DNA of 41,742 nucleotides from an uncultured Bacteroidia bacterium (GTDB lineage: Bacteria > Bacteroidota > Bacteroidia > Bacteroidales > UBA932): contig CADBPR010000083.1 of NCBI GenBank assembly GCA_902796555.1, forward strand, positions 1-41,742. The letters are read 5' to 3'. The position numbers were made by a program, and so were the translations under genes. The stretch's first letter is position 1. The number at the start of each line of letters is the position of its first letter. Shown here one piece after another: positions 1 through 8,628 of the stretch. The notes beneath the pieces are model-generated. The model saw only the letters and a program-made list of their open reading frames with translations. It did not search any database and had not been told where the DNA came from.

Positions 1-1
1 G

Positions 2-1390
2 CGGGCGTACGACCTGCTTCCCGAGAAGGGGTCGACGGCCAAAGGACGCATCAACAAGGATGTGGCGCTGGCCCTCAAGTGCCGCCTGACCCTGGTGGCC
101 GCTTCCAAACTGTTCAACGACCCGGACAACCCGGAAGGCAGCATTTTCCGCGGCGCCTATGACCATGACGGCAAATGGCAGCGCGCCTTCGACGCCGCGG
201 AGGAGTTCCTGACCCTCTGCGGGGACCACTACTCCCTGGACGATACCTATGACGGATTCTGGAAGGATGTCGATTCTCCCGAACTGATCTGGGCGAAGTA
301 CTTCATCGCCACGTCGGATGCCACGGACAACTATACCAAGAAAGCCCAACTTCTGTACACGGTTGAGTATTTCAACGGTTGGGAGGCTTTCCATCCTACC
401 CAGGCCGCCCAGATAGACTTTGAGATGAAGAACGGCAAAAAGTGGTTTGAAGAGGGTTCGGGTTACGACCCCAAGCACCCTTACAAGAACCGTGACCCGC
501 GTTTCTACTACTGCATCGCTGCCCCGTTCTCGAAGTACGGCAACACCGACAAGAACGGCAACTACAAAGAGGACGAACTGCTGCTGTACTACCTGTACGA
601 CAACATGGACATGACCGACTTTGCCGTGGGCAAAGAGGAACCGGCCTACACCTCCAAAGCAAAACACACCACCGGTGGCAACCACGGCGGCCTGGAGCTG
701 TACAAATGGTACATCCCGACTTCCTATATTTCCGAGTCCCAGACCGGCACCCTGCTGTACCCCTGGTTCCGCCTCGCCGAGATTTATCTCAACTATGCCG
801 AAGCGGCCTATGAGCTCGGAAAAGAAGGCATCTGCCAGGACTACATCAACAAGATTCGTCAGCGTCCCGACGTCATGATGCCGCCGGTCACGGAAACGGG
901 AACGAACCTCTTCGACCGGCTCGTTAACGAGCGCCGCGTGGAACTGTACGCAGAGACCTTCCGTTACTTCGACCTGCGCCGCTGGAAACTGGCCGACTTC
1001 TACGAGAACGTCCCGCTGGCCAGCGCCCGCTGCATGATTCTGAAGAAAGGAACGGTCCAGGACACCGTCTACCGGATTGCCCGGCTGTACGACCCGGCCA
1101 AGAACAACACCAATTACTACTGGGGCAACACCACCGCCAGCAAGGAATACTGCTATGCAGCGCCGGGCGAGTTCTACAACAAGCCTATCCAGTATATCTT
1201 CACGTACAAATGGCTCGGCAAGGAATACACCATCGACTACGGTGACTGTATCCTGAACCAGAACCCGACCCCCCGCTGCTTCCCGGAAGACGGCCGCAAC
1301 TACCTGATGCCGATTCCGCGCAACGAGATTACCAAGAGCGGTCAGAATCTGGTGCAGAACCCGGGCTATGACGAGATGAGCATCAAATGA
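2..1390 (+). CDS. SusD/RagB-family outer-membrane nutrient-binding lipoprotein, C-terminal part (5' truncated)
   Basis: The reading frame is open from the first bases of the window. The residues before the GTG at 62 (RAYDLLPEKG..GRINKDVA) continue the SusD fold, so the gene starts left of the window and 62 is not its start. SusD proteins sit on the cell surface over a SusC TonB-dependent transporter and bind glycans or glycopeptides. Family hallmarks visible are the helical segment ALALKCRLTLVAAS, the block RLVNERRVELYAETFRYFDLRRWK-like region near 920-990, and the usual ending (LMPIPRNEI, then QNPGY). The signal peptide and lipobox are missing because of truncation. It shares an ATGA junction with the next gene and so is probably the 5' part of the long operon that follows. 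The ligand cannot be inferred from this fragment alone; the downstream genes point to an amino-sugar-containing cell-wall polymer. Confidence 0.93.
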   Translation, partial: RAYDLLPEKGSTAKGRINKDVALALKCRLTLVAASKLFNDPDNPEGSIFRGAYDHDGKWQRAFDAAEEFLTLCGDHYSLDDTYDGFWKDVDSPELIWAKYFIATSDATDNYTKKAQLLYTVEYFNGWEAFHPTQAAQIDFEMKNGKKWFEEGSGYDPKHPYKNRDPRFYYCIAAPFSKYGNTDKNGNYKEDELLLYYLYDNMDMTDFAVGKEEPAYTSKAKHTTGGNHGGLELYKWYIPTSYISESQTGTLLYPWFRLAEIYLNYAEAAYELGKEGICQDYINKIRQRPDVMMPPVTETGTNLFDRLVNERRVELYAETFRYFDLRRWKLADFYENVPLASARCMILKKGTVQDTVYRIARLYDPAKNNTNYYWGNTTASKEYCYAAPGEFYNKPIQYIFTYKWLGKEYTIDYGDCILNQNPTPRCFPEDGRNYLMPIPRNEITKSGQNLVQNPGYDEMSIK

Positions 1391-2736
1391 GAAAGGTATT
1401 CCATATCGCAGCCTGCTTGTTTGCCGTCCTCCTTGCCGGGGGCTGCAGCCAAGCCGGTTTGACGATGAACTATTCTGCGGCTGACATTTCCGCATACGCA
1501 GAGCCGGGGACCGTGCTGGCCGGATTCGCAGCCCGAAACGGGCTGTCCGACGGGATGCATGAACCGATTGCGTCCCACTGCCTGGTCCTGAGCGACGGCA
1601 CCCAAAAAGTCTGCGTGATTTCCAACGACCTGATGGAGATTTCCCCTTTCCTGTCCGACAGCGTGCGCACCGAAATCGCGGCCCGCAGCGGCCTGGACAA
1701 GGAGAACATCCTGATGGCCTGCATCCATACCCATTCCACGCCCCGTCTGGGCGGACGTTCGGCCCAGCCCGGCGGCAGCAACCATGCTTTCAAGAAGGCC
1801 TGCCTGACGACCATCGTCGACAATGCCGTCGCCACCATCGGGGGCACGTTCAAGCCCTTCACCCTGGAAACCGGCAAGGCCCGCACCGCCATCAACTACA
1901 ACCGTTGCGAGCCGGGCGGCCCCGTCGACCGGGATGTCTATGTGGCCCGTTTCCTGCAGAAAGGGAAACCGGTCGTCAGCATCGTCAACCTGGCCTGCCA
2001 CCCCGTTTGCATGGGTCCCAAGAGCTATCTGCTTTCGTCCGACTACCCCGGCGTAACGGCCCGCTTCCTGCGGGAAGCCTGGGGCGGTGACGTGTTCCAG
2101 CTGACCGGCGCTGCCGGCAACATGGACCCGGACGGCGGCCCGAAAATGGTGGACTATGCGGAGTCCTGCGGAAAGGCCCTTGCAGATTCGCTGCGGGGCA
2201 TCCGCTTTACCCGCGCCCCGAAGAAAGGCCTCCTGCGTCTGGTGAACAACACCGTCGACCTGCCCTACCAGATTGAGACCGTCACCCCGGAAGCCGTCCG
2301 TCACCATGCGGACTCCCTGGCCGGAACCGGTTCGAAAGTATCCGCCAGTTTCGCGGAGGATGTCCGTGGATGGGAAGCGGAAATCCTTGCCCGTTTTGAA
2401 GAAGGCGAAGTTCCCTCCAAGCTGCGCTATCACTTGCACGGCCTGGACGTGGACGGCATCCTTTTCTTCTTCAGCGACGGCGAGCCCTTCTGCGAATACC
2501 AGATGGAAGCCCGCGCCGCATTCCCGGACCGGACCGTCTTCTTCTCGGGCTATACCAACGGCCAGAATTCCTACCTGCCTTCCGAACACGCCTATGCCGT
2601 GCGGAAAGGCTATGAATATGAAATTGAACAGATGCACGTCTATATCAAGGCCCCTTATCCCCTTTCGGACAAGATGCCGGCGACCTACCGCCAGGGCGTG
2701 CTGGAGACACTGAAGGAAACCATCGAGCAAGAATAA
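1387..2736 (+). CDS. Neutral/alkaline ceramidase N-terminal-domain-like lipoprotein
   Basis: The 449-residue protein has a lipoprotein signal (LLAGGC, Cys20), so it is predicted to be anchored to the membrane and probably exported. The body resembles the N-terminal catalytic domain of neutral/alkaline non-lysosomal ceramidases: the start GTVLAGFAARNG, then CVISNDLMEIS, then the metal-binding motif HTHSTP with His114 and His116, then NLACHPVCMG. It is much shorter than true ceramidases (about 650 residues or more) and lacks their C-terminal immunoglobulin-like domain. Proteins with this domain are common in Bacteroidota polysaccharide loci, where ceramide is not an obvious substrate. A zinc-dependent amidase acting on an N-acyl group is possible, but that is inference. 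It overlaps the SusD stop by ATGA and the next gene by TAATG, which suggests translational coupling. Confidence 0.82.
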   Translation: MRKVFHIAACLFAVLLAGGCSQAGLTMNYSAADISAYAEPGTVLAGFAARNGLSDGMHEPIASHCLVLSDGTQKVCVISNDLMEISPFLSDSVRTEIAARSGLDKENILMACIHTHSTPRLGGRSAQPGGSNHAFKKACLTTIVDNAVATIGGTFKPFTLETGKARTAINYNRCEPGGPVDRDVYVARFLQKGKPVVSIVNLACHPVCMGPKSYLLSSDYPGVTARFLREAWGGDVFQLTGAAGNMDPDGGPKMVDYAESCGKALADSLRGIRFTRAPKKGLLRLVNNTVDLPYQIETVTPEAVRHHADSLAGTGSKVSASFAEDVRGWEAEILARFEEGEVPSKLRYHLHGLDVDGILFFFSDGEPFCEYQMEARAAFPDRTVFFSGYTNGQNSYLPSEHAYAVRKGYEYEIEQMHVYIKAPYPLSDKMPATYRQGVLETLKETIEQE

Positions 2737-4535
2737 TGAAGCGACTTTTGTGCCTTGCCGCCCTGTTGTGCGCGATGACCGCCTTCGCGGCCCCGCGTTA
2801 CAACATCGTACCCACCCCGAAAAGCTTGACGGAGGCCCCCGGGGTGTTCCTGCTGGACAAACACACGGTCCTGGATGTGCAGGACGCGCTGTTCAGCGAG
2901 ATTGCGGAAGACTTCTCCACCCGCATCCGGACCGTCACCGGCCTGCCGCTGAACGGCAAAAAAAAGGTGATCCGTCTGGAAAAGGCCGAAGGAATGGGCC
3001 CGGAAGCCTATACGCTTGACGTCACGCCAGAGGCCGTCGTCCTGCGCGCCACCACCGTAAACGGCGCCTTCTACGGCCTGCAGACCCTGCTGCAGCTCTT
3101 CCCGGCCGACATTTATGCCGACCACCGGATCAAGGGCGTCAAATGGACCGCCCCCTGCTGCCACATTGCGGATGAACCGGAATTCGCCTACCGCGGTTTC
3201 CTGTTCGACTGCGGACGGTTCTTCTTCCCGAAAGAAGAAATCCTGAAGTTCATCGACCTGATGGCGATGTACAAGCAGAACATGTTCCACTGGCACCTCA
3301 CCGAGGACCAGGGCTGGCGCATCCAGATTGACAAATATCCCCGGCTGACCAGTGTGGGCGCCTGGCGCAAGGAAACCGCCTGGCACAGCGGCATCGGAAA
3401 CGGCATTCCCCACGGCGGTTTCTATACCAAAGATGACATCCGCGAAGTGGTGGAATATGCCCGCCGCCGGTGTATCACCGTGATTCCGGAAGTGGAGATT
3501 CCCGGTCACAGCGGCGCGGCCATCGCGGCCTATCCCGAACTGAGCTGTTTCCCGGACCGGCACTACGAAGTAGAGACCCGCTGGGGCATCTGGCCCAACC
3601 TCTATGCTCCCACGGCCACGACCTTCCGCTTCCTGGAGGACGTCTTCACGGAACTGTTCGAGCTCTTCCCTTCCCCGATTTACCACATCGGCGGAGACGA
3701 AGCCCCGAAGGATATCTACAAAGAGAGCCCGTACTGCCAGGACCTGATGACCGTTCTGGGACTGGAGGATGTGGAAGAACTGCAGACCTTCTTTGTCAAA
3801 CGGATCGGCGACTTCCTGCGCAAGCACGGGAAAACCGTCATCGGCTGGGATGAAATCCTGGACGGCGGCGCCCTGGAAGACCCGATTGCCATGTCCTACC
3901 GGGGCCATGCCCCGGCCGCCAAGGGCATCAAGCGCGGCATCCGCGTCATCCTGGCCCCGAACCGCTGGTGCTATCTGGACAACCAGCAGGCCGACCAGAG
4001 CGACGACATCGACCAGAACATCTTCATGCCGTTGAAAAAGGTCTACAACTACTATCCGGCCGTGGATTCGCTCCCGCAGCTGAGCAAGCAGTATATCATC
4101 GGATACGAGACCTGCCTGTGGACCGAATATGTTCCCGACAACGCCAAAGCCGAATGGCAGGCCTTCCCGCGCAACGTGGCGGCCGCCGAGGTCGGCTGGA
4201 CCGCCCGGGGCAACAAGGACTGGGAATCGTTCCGGGCGCGCATGCCCAAGATTCTGAAAAGCCTGGACTATAAACATGTCGCCTACTGCCCTGCCTACTA
4301 CGACGTCATTTTCGACTACGACCGCAACCTGCCTTTCCCCAAGCAGATGAACCTGCAGCTGGACGACCCCACGGCCGTGATTCGCTATACCCTGGACGGG
4401 AGTGAACCGACGGCGCAATCACCTGTCTATGACGGGGTTCCGTTCACGGTAGACAAAGGGAGCGTCATCAAGGCCCGGGGCTTCGTCGGAAAGAAAGCCA
4501 TCGGCCGGGCCGTCACCAAAACCTTTGCAAAATGA
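2736..4535 (+). CDS. Glycoside hydrolase family 20 beta-N-acetylhexosaminidase (first of a tandem pair)
   Basis: This 599-residue exo-hexosaminidase would remove terminal beta-linked GlcNAc or GalNAc. An ordinary signal peptide (LCAMTAFA before APRYN) suggests a periplasmic enzyme rather than a lipoprotein. Modules: GH20 N-terminal domain (about 20-145, beginning YNIVPTPKSL), then the TIM barrel (about 150-510) with MFHWHLTEDQGWR, VIPEVEIPGHSGAAIAAYPEL and the catalytic HIGGDEAPK with Asp321-Glu322, the pair used in substrate-assisted catalysis. Last comes a chitobiase-type C-terminal domain (about 515-595) with IRYTLDGSEPT. The start at 2736 forms a TAATG junction with the ceramidase-like gene. 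The enzyme may trim GlcNAc from chitin-, mucin- or peptidoglycan-derived glycans; the following murQ favours a cell-wall substrate. Confidence 0.95.
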   Translation: MKRLLCLAALLCAMTAFAAPRYNIVPTPKSLTEAPGVFLLDKHTVLDVQDALFSEIAEDFSTRIRTVTGLPLNGKKKVIRLEKAEGMGPEAYTLDVTPEAVVLRATTVNGAFYGLQTLLQLFPADIYADHRIKGVKWTAPCCHIADEPEFAYRGFLFDCGRFFFPKEEILKFIDLMAMYKQNMFHWHLTEDQGWRIQIDKYPRLTSVGAWRKETAWHSGIGNGIPHGGFYTKDDIREVVEYARRRCITVIPEVEIPGHSGAAIAAYPELSCFPDRHYEVETRWGIWPNLYAPTATTFRFLEDVFTELFELFPSPIYHIGGDEAPKDIYKESPYCQDLMTVLGLEDVEELQTFFVKRIGDFLRKHGKTVIGWDEILDGGALEDPIAMSYRGHAPAAKGIKRGIRVILAPNRWCYLDNQQADQSDDIDQNIFMPLKKVYNYYPAVDSLPQLSKQYIIGYETCLWTEYVPDNAKAEWQAFPRNVAAAEVGWTARGNKDWESFRARMPKILKSLDYKHVAYCPAYYDVIFDYDRNLPFPKQMNLQLDDPTAVIRYTLDGSEPTAQSPVYDGVPFTVDKGSVIKARGFVGKKAIGRAVTKTFAK

Positions 4536-6364
4536 TGAAAAGAGTCCTTCCCGCCGTCCTGCTTCTCCTGGTGCTGGCCGCGTGTTCCCCGACGGAAACG
4601 CCCCGCAGCATCAGCATCATTCCGCAGCCGAGTTGCGTGGATGTGGATGAAGGCCAATTCATCCTGAATAAAAACACCCGCATTTACCTGGACGAGGATA
4701 CGCCGGAGCTGCGCCGGATTGCCGGCTTCCTGAATGAAAAACTGGCTGCCGCGGCCGGGTTCACCCTGGCCTTTACCGACAACGGCATGGCCGAGAATAT
4801 CATCGGCCTGCGCAACGCCGGACTGCCGGACGAAGCCTACGAGCTGATGGCCACCCCGCGCCAGATATTCATCGACTACGGGACCGGAGCCGGGGCCTTC
4901 TACGGCCTGCAGACCCTGTTCCAGCTGCTGCCTTCCGCCATTTTCTCGACCAAAAAGGTCAGCGGTGTAAACTGGACCGTCCCCTGCTGCCGCATTGACG
5001 ACGCCCCGCGCTTCGCCTACCGCGGCATGCACCTGGATGTCTGCCTGCACTTTTTCGACATGGATTTCCTCAAGCGGTACATCGACCTGATGGCCATGCA
5101 CAAGGTGAACCGCTTCCACTGGCACCTCACCGAAGACCAGGGCTGGCGGCTGGAAATCAAGAAATACCCCCTGCTGACCGAGAAGGGCCAGTGGCGCAAG
5201 GAAACGGTCATCGGTTCCCTGTCTTCGGGTATCTATGACGGGAAGCCCCACGGCGGGTTCTACACCCAGGAAGAAGTCCGCGAACTGGTCCAATACGCCG
5301 CGGAGCGCTACGTTACGATTATTCCGGAAATCGAGATGCCCGGTCACGCCCTGGCCGCCATCGCCTGCTATCCGGAACTGTCCTGCGGACTGGAAGACCA
5401 CTATGAGACGGCCACGAAATGGGGCATCTTCAAGCAGGTCTACTGCCCGAAAGAAGAGACCTTCGCCTTCCTTGAAGACGTGATGGACGAAGTCTTCGAA
5501 CTCTTCCCCTCCACCCTGGTACACATCGGCGGAGACGAGTGCCCGAAGGCCAGTTGGAAACAGTGTCCGCACTGCCAGGGCCTGATTAAGAAACTGGGGC
5601 TCAAGGATGAATTCGAACTCCAGAGCTGGTTCATCCAGCGGATGGAAAAATACATCAATTCCAAGGGCCGCCAAATCATCGGCTGGGACGAAATCCTGCA
5701 GGGCGGGCTGGCCCCGAACGCGAAGGTCATGTCCTGGCTGGGCGAGGAAGGCGGCATCAAGGCCGCGCAGCAGCACCACGAGGTGGTGATGGCCCCTTAC
5801 CCCAAATACTACCTGGATTACTGGCAGGCCGACCCGGACAGCGAACCGCTGGCCATGGGCGGTCCCACCACCCTGCGCACGATGTATGAATACAATCCGG
5901 TCCCCGAGGTCCTGACACCCGAGGAGCGGAAATATATCATCGGCGTAGAAGGCTGCGTCTGGACCGAGTACATGCCCACGCCCGAACGGGTGGAATACAT
6001 GGCCTGGCCCCGGATGTGCGCCATTGCCGAAAGCGGATGGACCCACAGCAGAAAAGACTGGGATGCCTTTACCCGCCGGCTGGAGGCCCACCTGGCCCGT
6101 CTGGACGAACTGAAAGTGGGCTACTGCGACGCCTTCTACAACCCCTTCATCGAATTCCACAAGGACACGCCCTACGACTGCGTCGTGACCATCAGCGTCG
6201 ATGCGCCCGATGCCGAAATCCGCTATACGCTGGACGGCAGCGAGCCCACTGCGGCATCAACCTTGTATACGATACCCTTTGCCGTCAACCGCCAGCAAGT
6301 TGTGCGGGCAGCGGCTTTCCGGGACGGAAAACAAATTGGAAAAACAAAATATAAACAAATGTAA
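4532..6364 (+). CDS. Glycoside hydrolase family 20 beta-N-acetylhexosaminidase, lipoprotein (second of pair)
   Basis: This 610-residue paralogue of the preceding gene has the same module order, including the C-terminal chitobiase-like domain (IRYTLDGSEPT near 6220). It differs in having a lipobox (LVLAAC, Cys18), so it should be membrane-anchored. The catalytic motif is HIGGDECPK with Asp335-Glu336. Other shared blocks are RFHWHLTEDQGWR, HGGFYT and IIPEIEMPGHALAAIA. ATGATG at 4532 offers two adjacent starts; the first forms an ATGA overlap with the upstream stop and is used here. A periplasmic plus an anchored copy suggests either sequential steps or different linkage preferences. The substrate is inferred only as a terminal beta-N-acetylhexosaminide. 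Confidence 0.95.
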   Translation: MMKRVLPAVLLLLVLAACSPTETPRSISIIPQPSCVDVDEGQFILNKNTRIYLDEDTPELRRIAGFLNEKLAAAAGFTLAFTDNGMAENIIGLRNAGLPDEAYELMATPRQIFIDYGTGAGAFYGLQTLFQLLPSAIFSTKKVSGVNWTVPCCRIDDAPRFAYRGMHLDVCLHFFDMDFLKRYIDLMAMHKVNRFHWHLTEDQGWRLEIKKYPLLTEKGQWRKETVIGSLSSGIYDGKPHGGFYTQEEVRELVQYAAERYVTIIPEIEMPGHALAAIACYPELSCGLEDHYETATKWGIFKQVYCPKEETFAFLEDVMDEVFELFPSTLVHIGGDECPKASWKQCPHCQGLIKKLGLKDEFELQSWFIQRMEKYINSKGRQIIGWDEILQGGLAPNAKVMSWLGEEGGIKAAQQHHEVVMAPYPKYYLDYWQADPDSEPLAMGGPTTLRTMYEYNPVPEVLTPEERKYIIGVEGCVWTEYMPTPERVEYMAWPRMCAIAESGWTHSRKDWDAFTRRLEAHLARLDELKVGYCDAFYNPFIEFHKDTPYDCVVTISVDAPDAEIRYTLDGSEPTAASTLYTIPFAVNRQQVVRAAAFRDGKQIGKTKYKQM

Positions 6365-6367
6365 ATT

Positions 6368-7216
6368 ATGGCATTGAGACTGACAGAACAACCGTCATTG
6401 CACGACCACCTGGAGAAGAAATCCGTCATGGAACTGCTCCGCGAAATCAACGAAGAAGACAAGAAAGTACCCCTGGCCATCGAGGCCGTTCTCCCGGAAC
6501 TGGAGAAACTGACGACGGCCATTGAGAAAACCATCAAAGGCGGCGGCCGTTTCTTCTACCTGGGCTGCGGCACCGGCGGCAAACTGGCCGTCCTGGATAT
6601 CCTGGAAGTACCGAACACCTATGGTGTGGACCCGGAAATCTGGCAGGCCGTCCTCGCCGGCGGCGTCGAGAACCTCGTCCTCGACCTGGAAGAAGCGGAA
6701 GACGACCTGGAAGAAGGCTGGCGCACCCTGCGTGACAAGCACCACATCACACCGAAGGACTTCGTGCTCGGCATCTCGGCCAGCGGCTGCACGCCCTATG
6801 TGCTTGCAGCCATGAAGGCCTGTAAGGAACACGGCATCCCCTGCGGTTCCATCTGCAACAGCAACGACTCCCCCATTTCCGACTATGTGGACTACCCGGT
6901 CGAGATTCTGACCGGTCCCGAGTTCATCACCGGCAGCACCCGGATGAAATCCGGCACCTCCCAGAAGCTGATCTGCGACATGATCAGCACGACCATCATG
7001 TGCCGCCTCGGCCGCGTGGAAGGCAACCAGATGGTGCAGGCCAACCTGATTAACAACAAGGTCATCGACCGCAGCGTCCGGAACCTGATGAGCCGCAACC
7101 CGCAGCTCACCGATTACAAGTTCTGCGAAGAAGCCATCAAGAAGTGCGGCAACGTCAAGAAGACCGAGCAGTACCTCTTCGAGCAGGGCGTCATCGACAA
7201 ACTCCCCGAATTATGA
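6368..7216 (+). CDS. murQ: N-acetylmuramic acid 6-phosphate etherase
   Basis: This 282-residue cytoplasmic SIS-fold enzyme converts MurNAc-6-phosphate to GlcNAc-6-phosphate and D-lactate, the committed step of MurNAc recycling. It lines up through most of its length with E. coli MurQ: INEEDKKVPLAIE, GGGRFFYLGCGTGGKLAVLD, ISASGCTPYV and TGSTRMKSGTSQK. The two acidic residues essential in E. coli (Glu83, Glu114) correspond to Glu80 in LDILEVPNTYG and Glu111 in EEAED. E. coli has GTSGRLG where this protein has GTGGKLA, a mild variation. The start follows the GH20 stop by three bases, and its stop overlaps the next ATG. With the BadF-type kinase at 13567 it completes a MurNAc route by kinase plus etherase. 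No MurT-type or PTS-type MurNAc transporter is seen in the window. Confidence 0.95.
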   Translation: MALRLTEQPSLHDHLEKKSVMELLREINEEDKKVPLAIEAVLPELEKLTTAIEKTIKGGGRFFYLGCGTGGKLAVLDILEVPNTYGVDPEIWQAVLAGGVENLVLDLEEAEDDLEEGWRTLRDKHHITPKDFVLGISASGCTPYVLAAMKACKEHGIPCGSICNSNDSPISDYVDYPVEILTGPEFITGSTRMKSGTSQKLICDMISTTIMCRLGRVEGNQMVQANLINNKVIDRSVRNLMSRNPQLTDYKFCEEAIKKCGNVKKTEQYLFEQGVIDKLPEL

Positions 7217-8592
7217 TAACCCGACACAACTCCCTCCTCCTGCTGGCATCGGCCGCTGTCGCGGTCTGCTGCCAGTGCACGGGCAACAAGCCGGACCAGC
7301 AGCCGGACCCGAGTGCCGAGCCCGTGGACATCACGCCTTACAAAGGGCTGATTATCAACGAAGTGGCCGCTCACGACGAAATCGACGGCGGCGAAAGCTG
7401 GATTGAGCTGCTGAACGGCTCTTCCGCGACGGTAGACCTGAAAGAAGTCGGCATCTACCTCTACGACGAATATTTCGAAGGGAAAGAACTCTGGAAAGGC
7501 ACGGATGCCACCCTGGCAGCCGGTGAACGCCTCGTACTCCGCACCGCGGACGAAAGCCTCAAGACCGGATTCGCCTCCAATGCAGACTTCAAACTGCGGC
7601 TGGGCGTGGGCGAGGCTGACATCGACGTATTCGAGCGCAGCAAGGCTTTTGCCGAGCCGAAAGCCATCGGCGAACGCGGCAGCTACCAGCGCATTCCCGA
7701 CGGCGGAGCCGACTGGCGCAACCTCACCTATTCCAGCCCGGGACGCGGCAACGAAGTCTTCAACTACAAGACGACCATTCCGAACTGCGTCTGGGTATGG
7801 AACAGCCATGTCCCCGACCTGATGGACAACGATGCGGCCAAACTGAAAAACCTGCATAAACTGGGATACCGGCACATCCTGCTGAACGCCGCTGCCCTGA
7901 ACGACAACTTCAAGGCCCGTACGTTCAAGTTTCTGGACGCCTGCGAAGAGCTCGGCATCACGGTGCATGCCTGGATGCAGTGCTTCTACAACGGCGGCTG
8001 GGTGAACCCCATCGACGACGAGAACAACCGCTACAAGGAAGAAGAATTCGAGCGGATTCGCAACAGCGCAAAACGCTATATCGAACAATACGGCGTACAG
8101 GGCCTGCACCTGGACTACATCCGCTTCGGCGGTACGGCCTCCAAGCACAACCCCTCCGCCGAAGTCAACGCCCTGGGTGCCGTCAACCGGGTCTGCCGGG
8201 AAATCCGCGAGATTGCCGACAGCTTCGATGAGGGCATCGTGACCAGCGCCGCCCTCATGCCGGAGCCGAACACGAACTATGCCTATGCCCAGGACCCTTC
8301 CCAGATGGGCAAGTACCTGCATATCCTGATGCCGATGACCTACCGCTACTCCTACCACATGAGCAATGAGCGGGTGAAGACCGTGACCAAATGGTTTGTG
8401 GACAACGCCGCCGATGCGGAAGTCTGGTCCGGTATGCAGACCTATTATGGTGACGACAACGGCGTTACGCCGATGGAAGCCGACGCCATCCGCGCCGACA
8501 TGGAACTCTACAAACAGGGCGGGTCCACCGGAATCGTACTCTTCCGCTATCAGCTGGGTACTTTCCCGGATGTCAACGACCTGTGGGACTAA
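7213..8592 (+). CDS. Lamin-tail domain plus glycoside-hydrolase-like TIM-barrel lipoprotein
   Basis: The start is set at the ATG at 7213, which makes an ATGA overlap with murQ. Upstream in-frame codons to 7144 lie inside murQ and give no signal peptide. The 459-residue protein starts with a hydrophobic signal and Cys-rich end (AVAVCCQC, candidate lipid Cys19). Residues about 43-170 resemble a lamin-tail domain (LIINEVAAHDE..SWIELLN; SYQRIPDG). Residues about 185-455 look like a family-10-like glycosyl hydrolase barrel (GHL10 type): RHILLNAAAL, ITVHAWMQCFYNGGW, then GLHLDYIRFGG with Asp301, then ILMPMTYRY. The barrel resembles putative glycosidases of unsettled specificity. The position between murQ and the repeat lipoproteins suggests it works outside the cytoplasm on the same polymer. 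Activity is not proven by these motifs. Confidence 0.78.
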   Translation: MITRHNSLLLLASAAVAVCCQCTGNKPDQQPDPSAEPVDITPYKGLIINEVAAHDEIDGGESWIELLNGSSATVDLKEVGIYLYDEYFEGKELWKGTDATLAAGERLVLRTADESLKTGFASNADFKLRLGVGEADIDVFERSKAFAEPKAIGERGSYQRIPDGGADWRNLTYSSPGRGNEVFNYKTTIPNCVWVWNSHVPDLMDNDAAKLKNLHKLGYRHILLNAAALNDNFKARTFKFLDACEELGITVHAWMQCFYNGGWVNPIDDENNRYKEEEFERIRNSAKRYIEQYGVQGLHLDYIRFGGTASKHNPSAEVNALGAVNRVCREIREIADSFDEGIVTSAALMPEPNTNYAYAQDPSQMGKYLHILMPMTYRYSYHMSNERVKTVTKWFVDNAADAEVWSGMQTYYGDDNGVTPMEADAIRADMELYKQGGSTGIVLFRYQLGTFPDVNDLWD

Positions 8593-8628
8593 GAAAACTC
8601 ATTATAACCACTTTAAAACTAATTAATT

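Noticed and set aside
8593..8628. A separate promoter for the giant lipoprotein gene
   Set aside because: The 36-base A/T-rich gap has no TAnnTTTG element; it is better seen as a leader within the operon.
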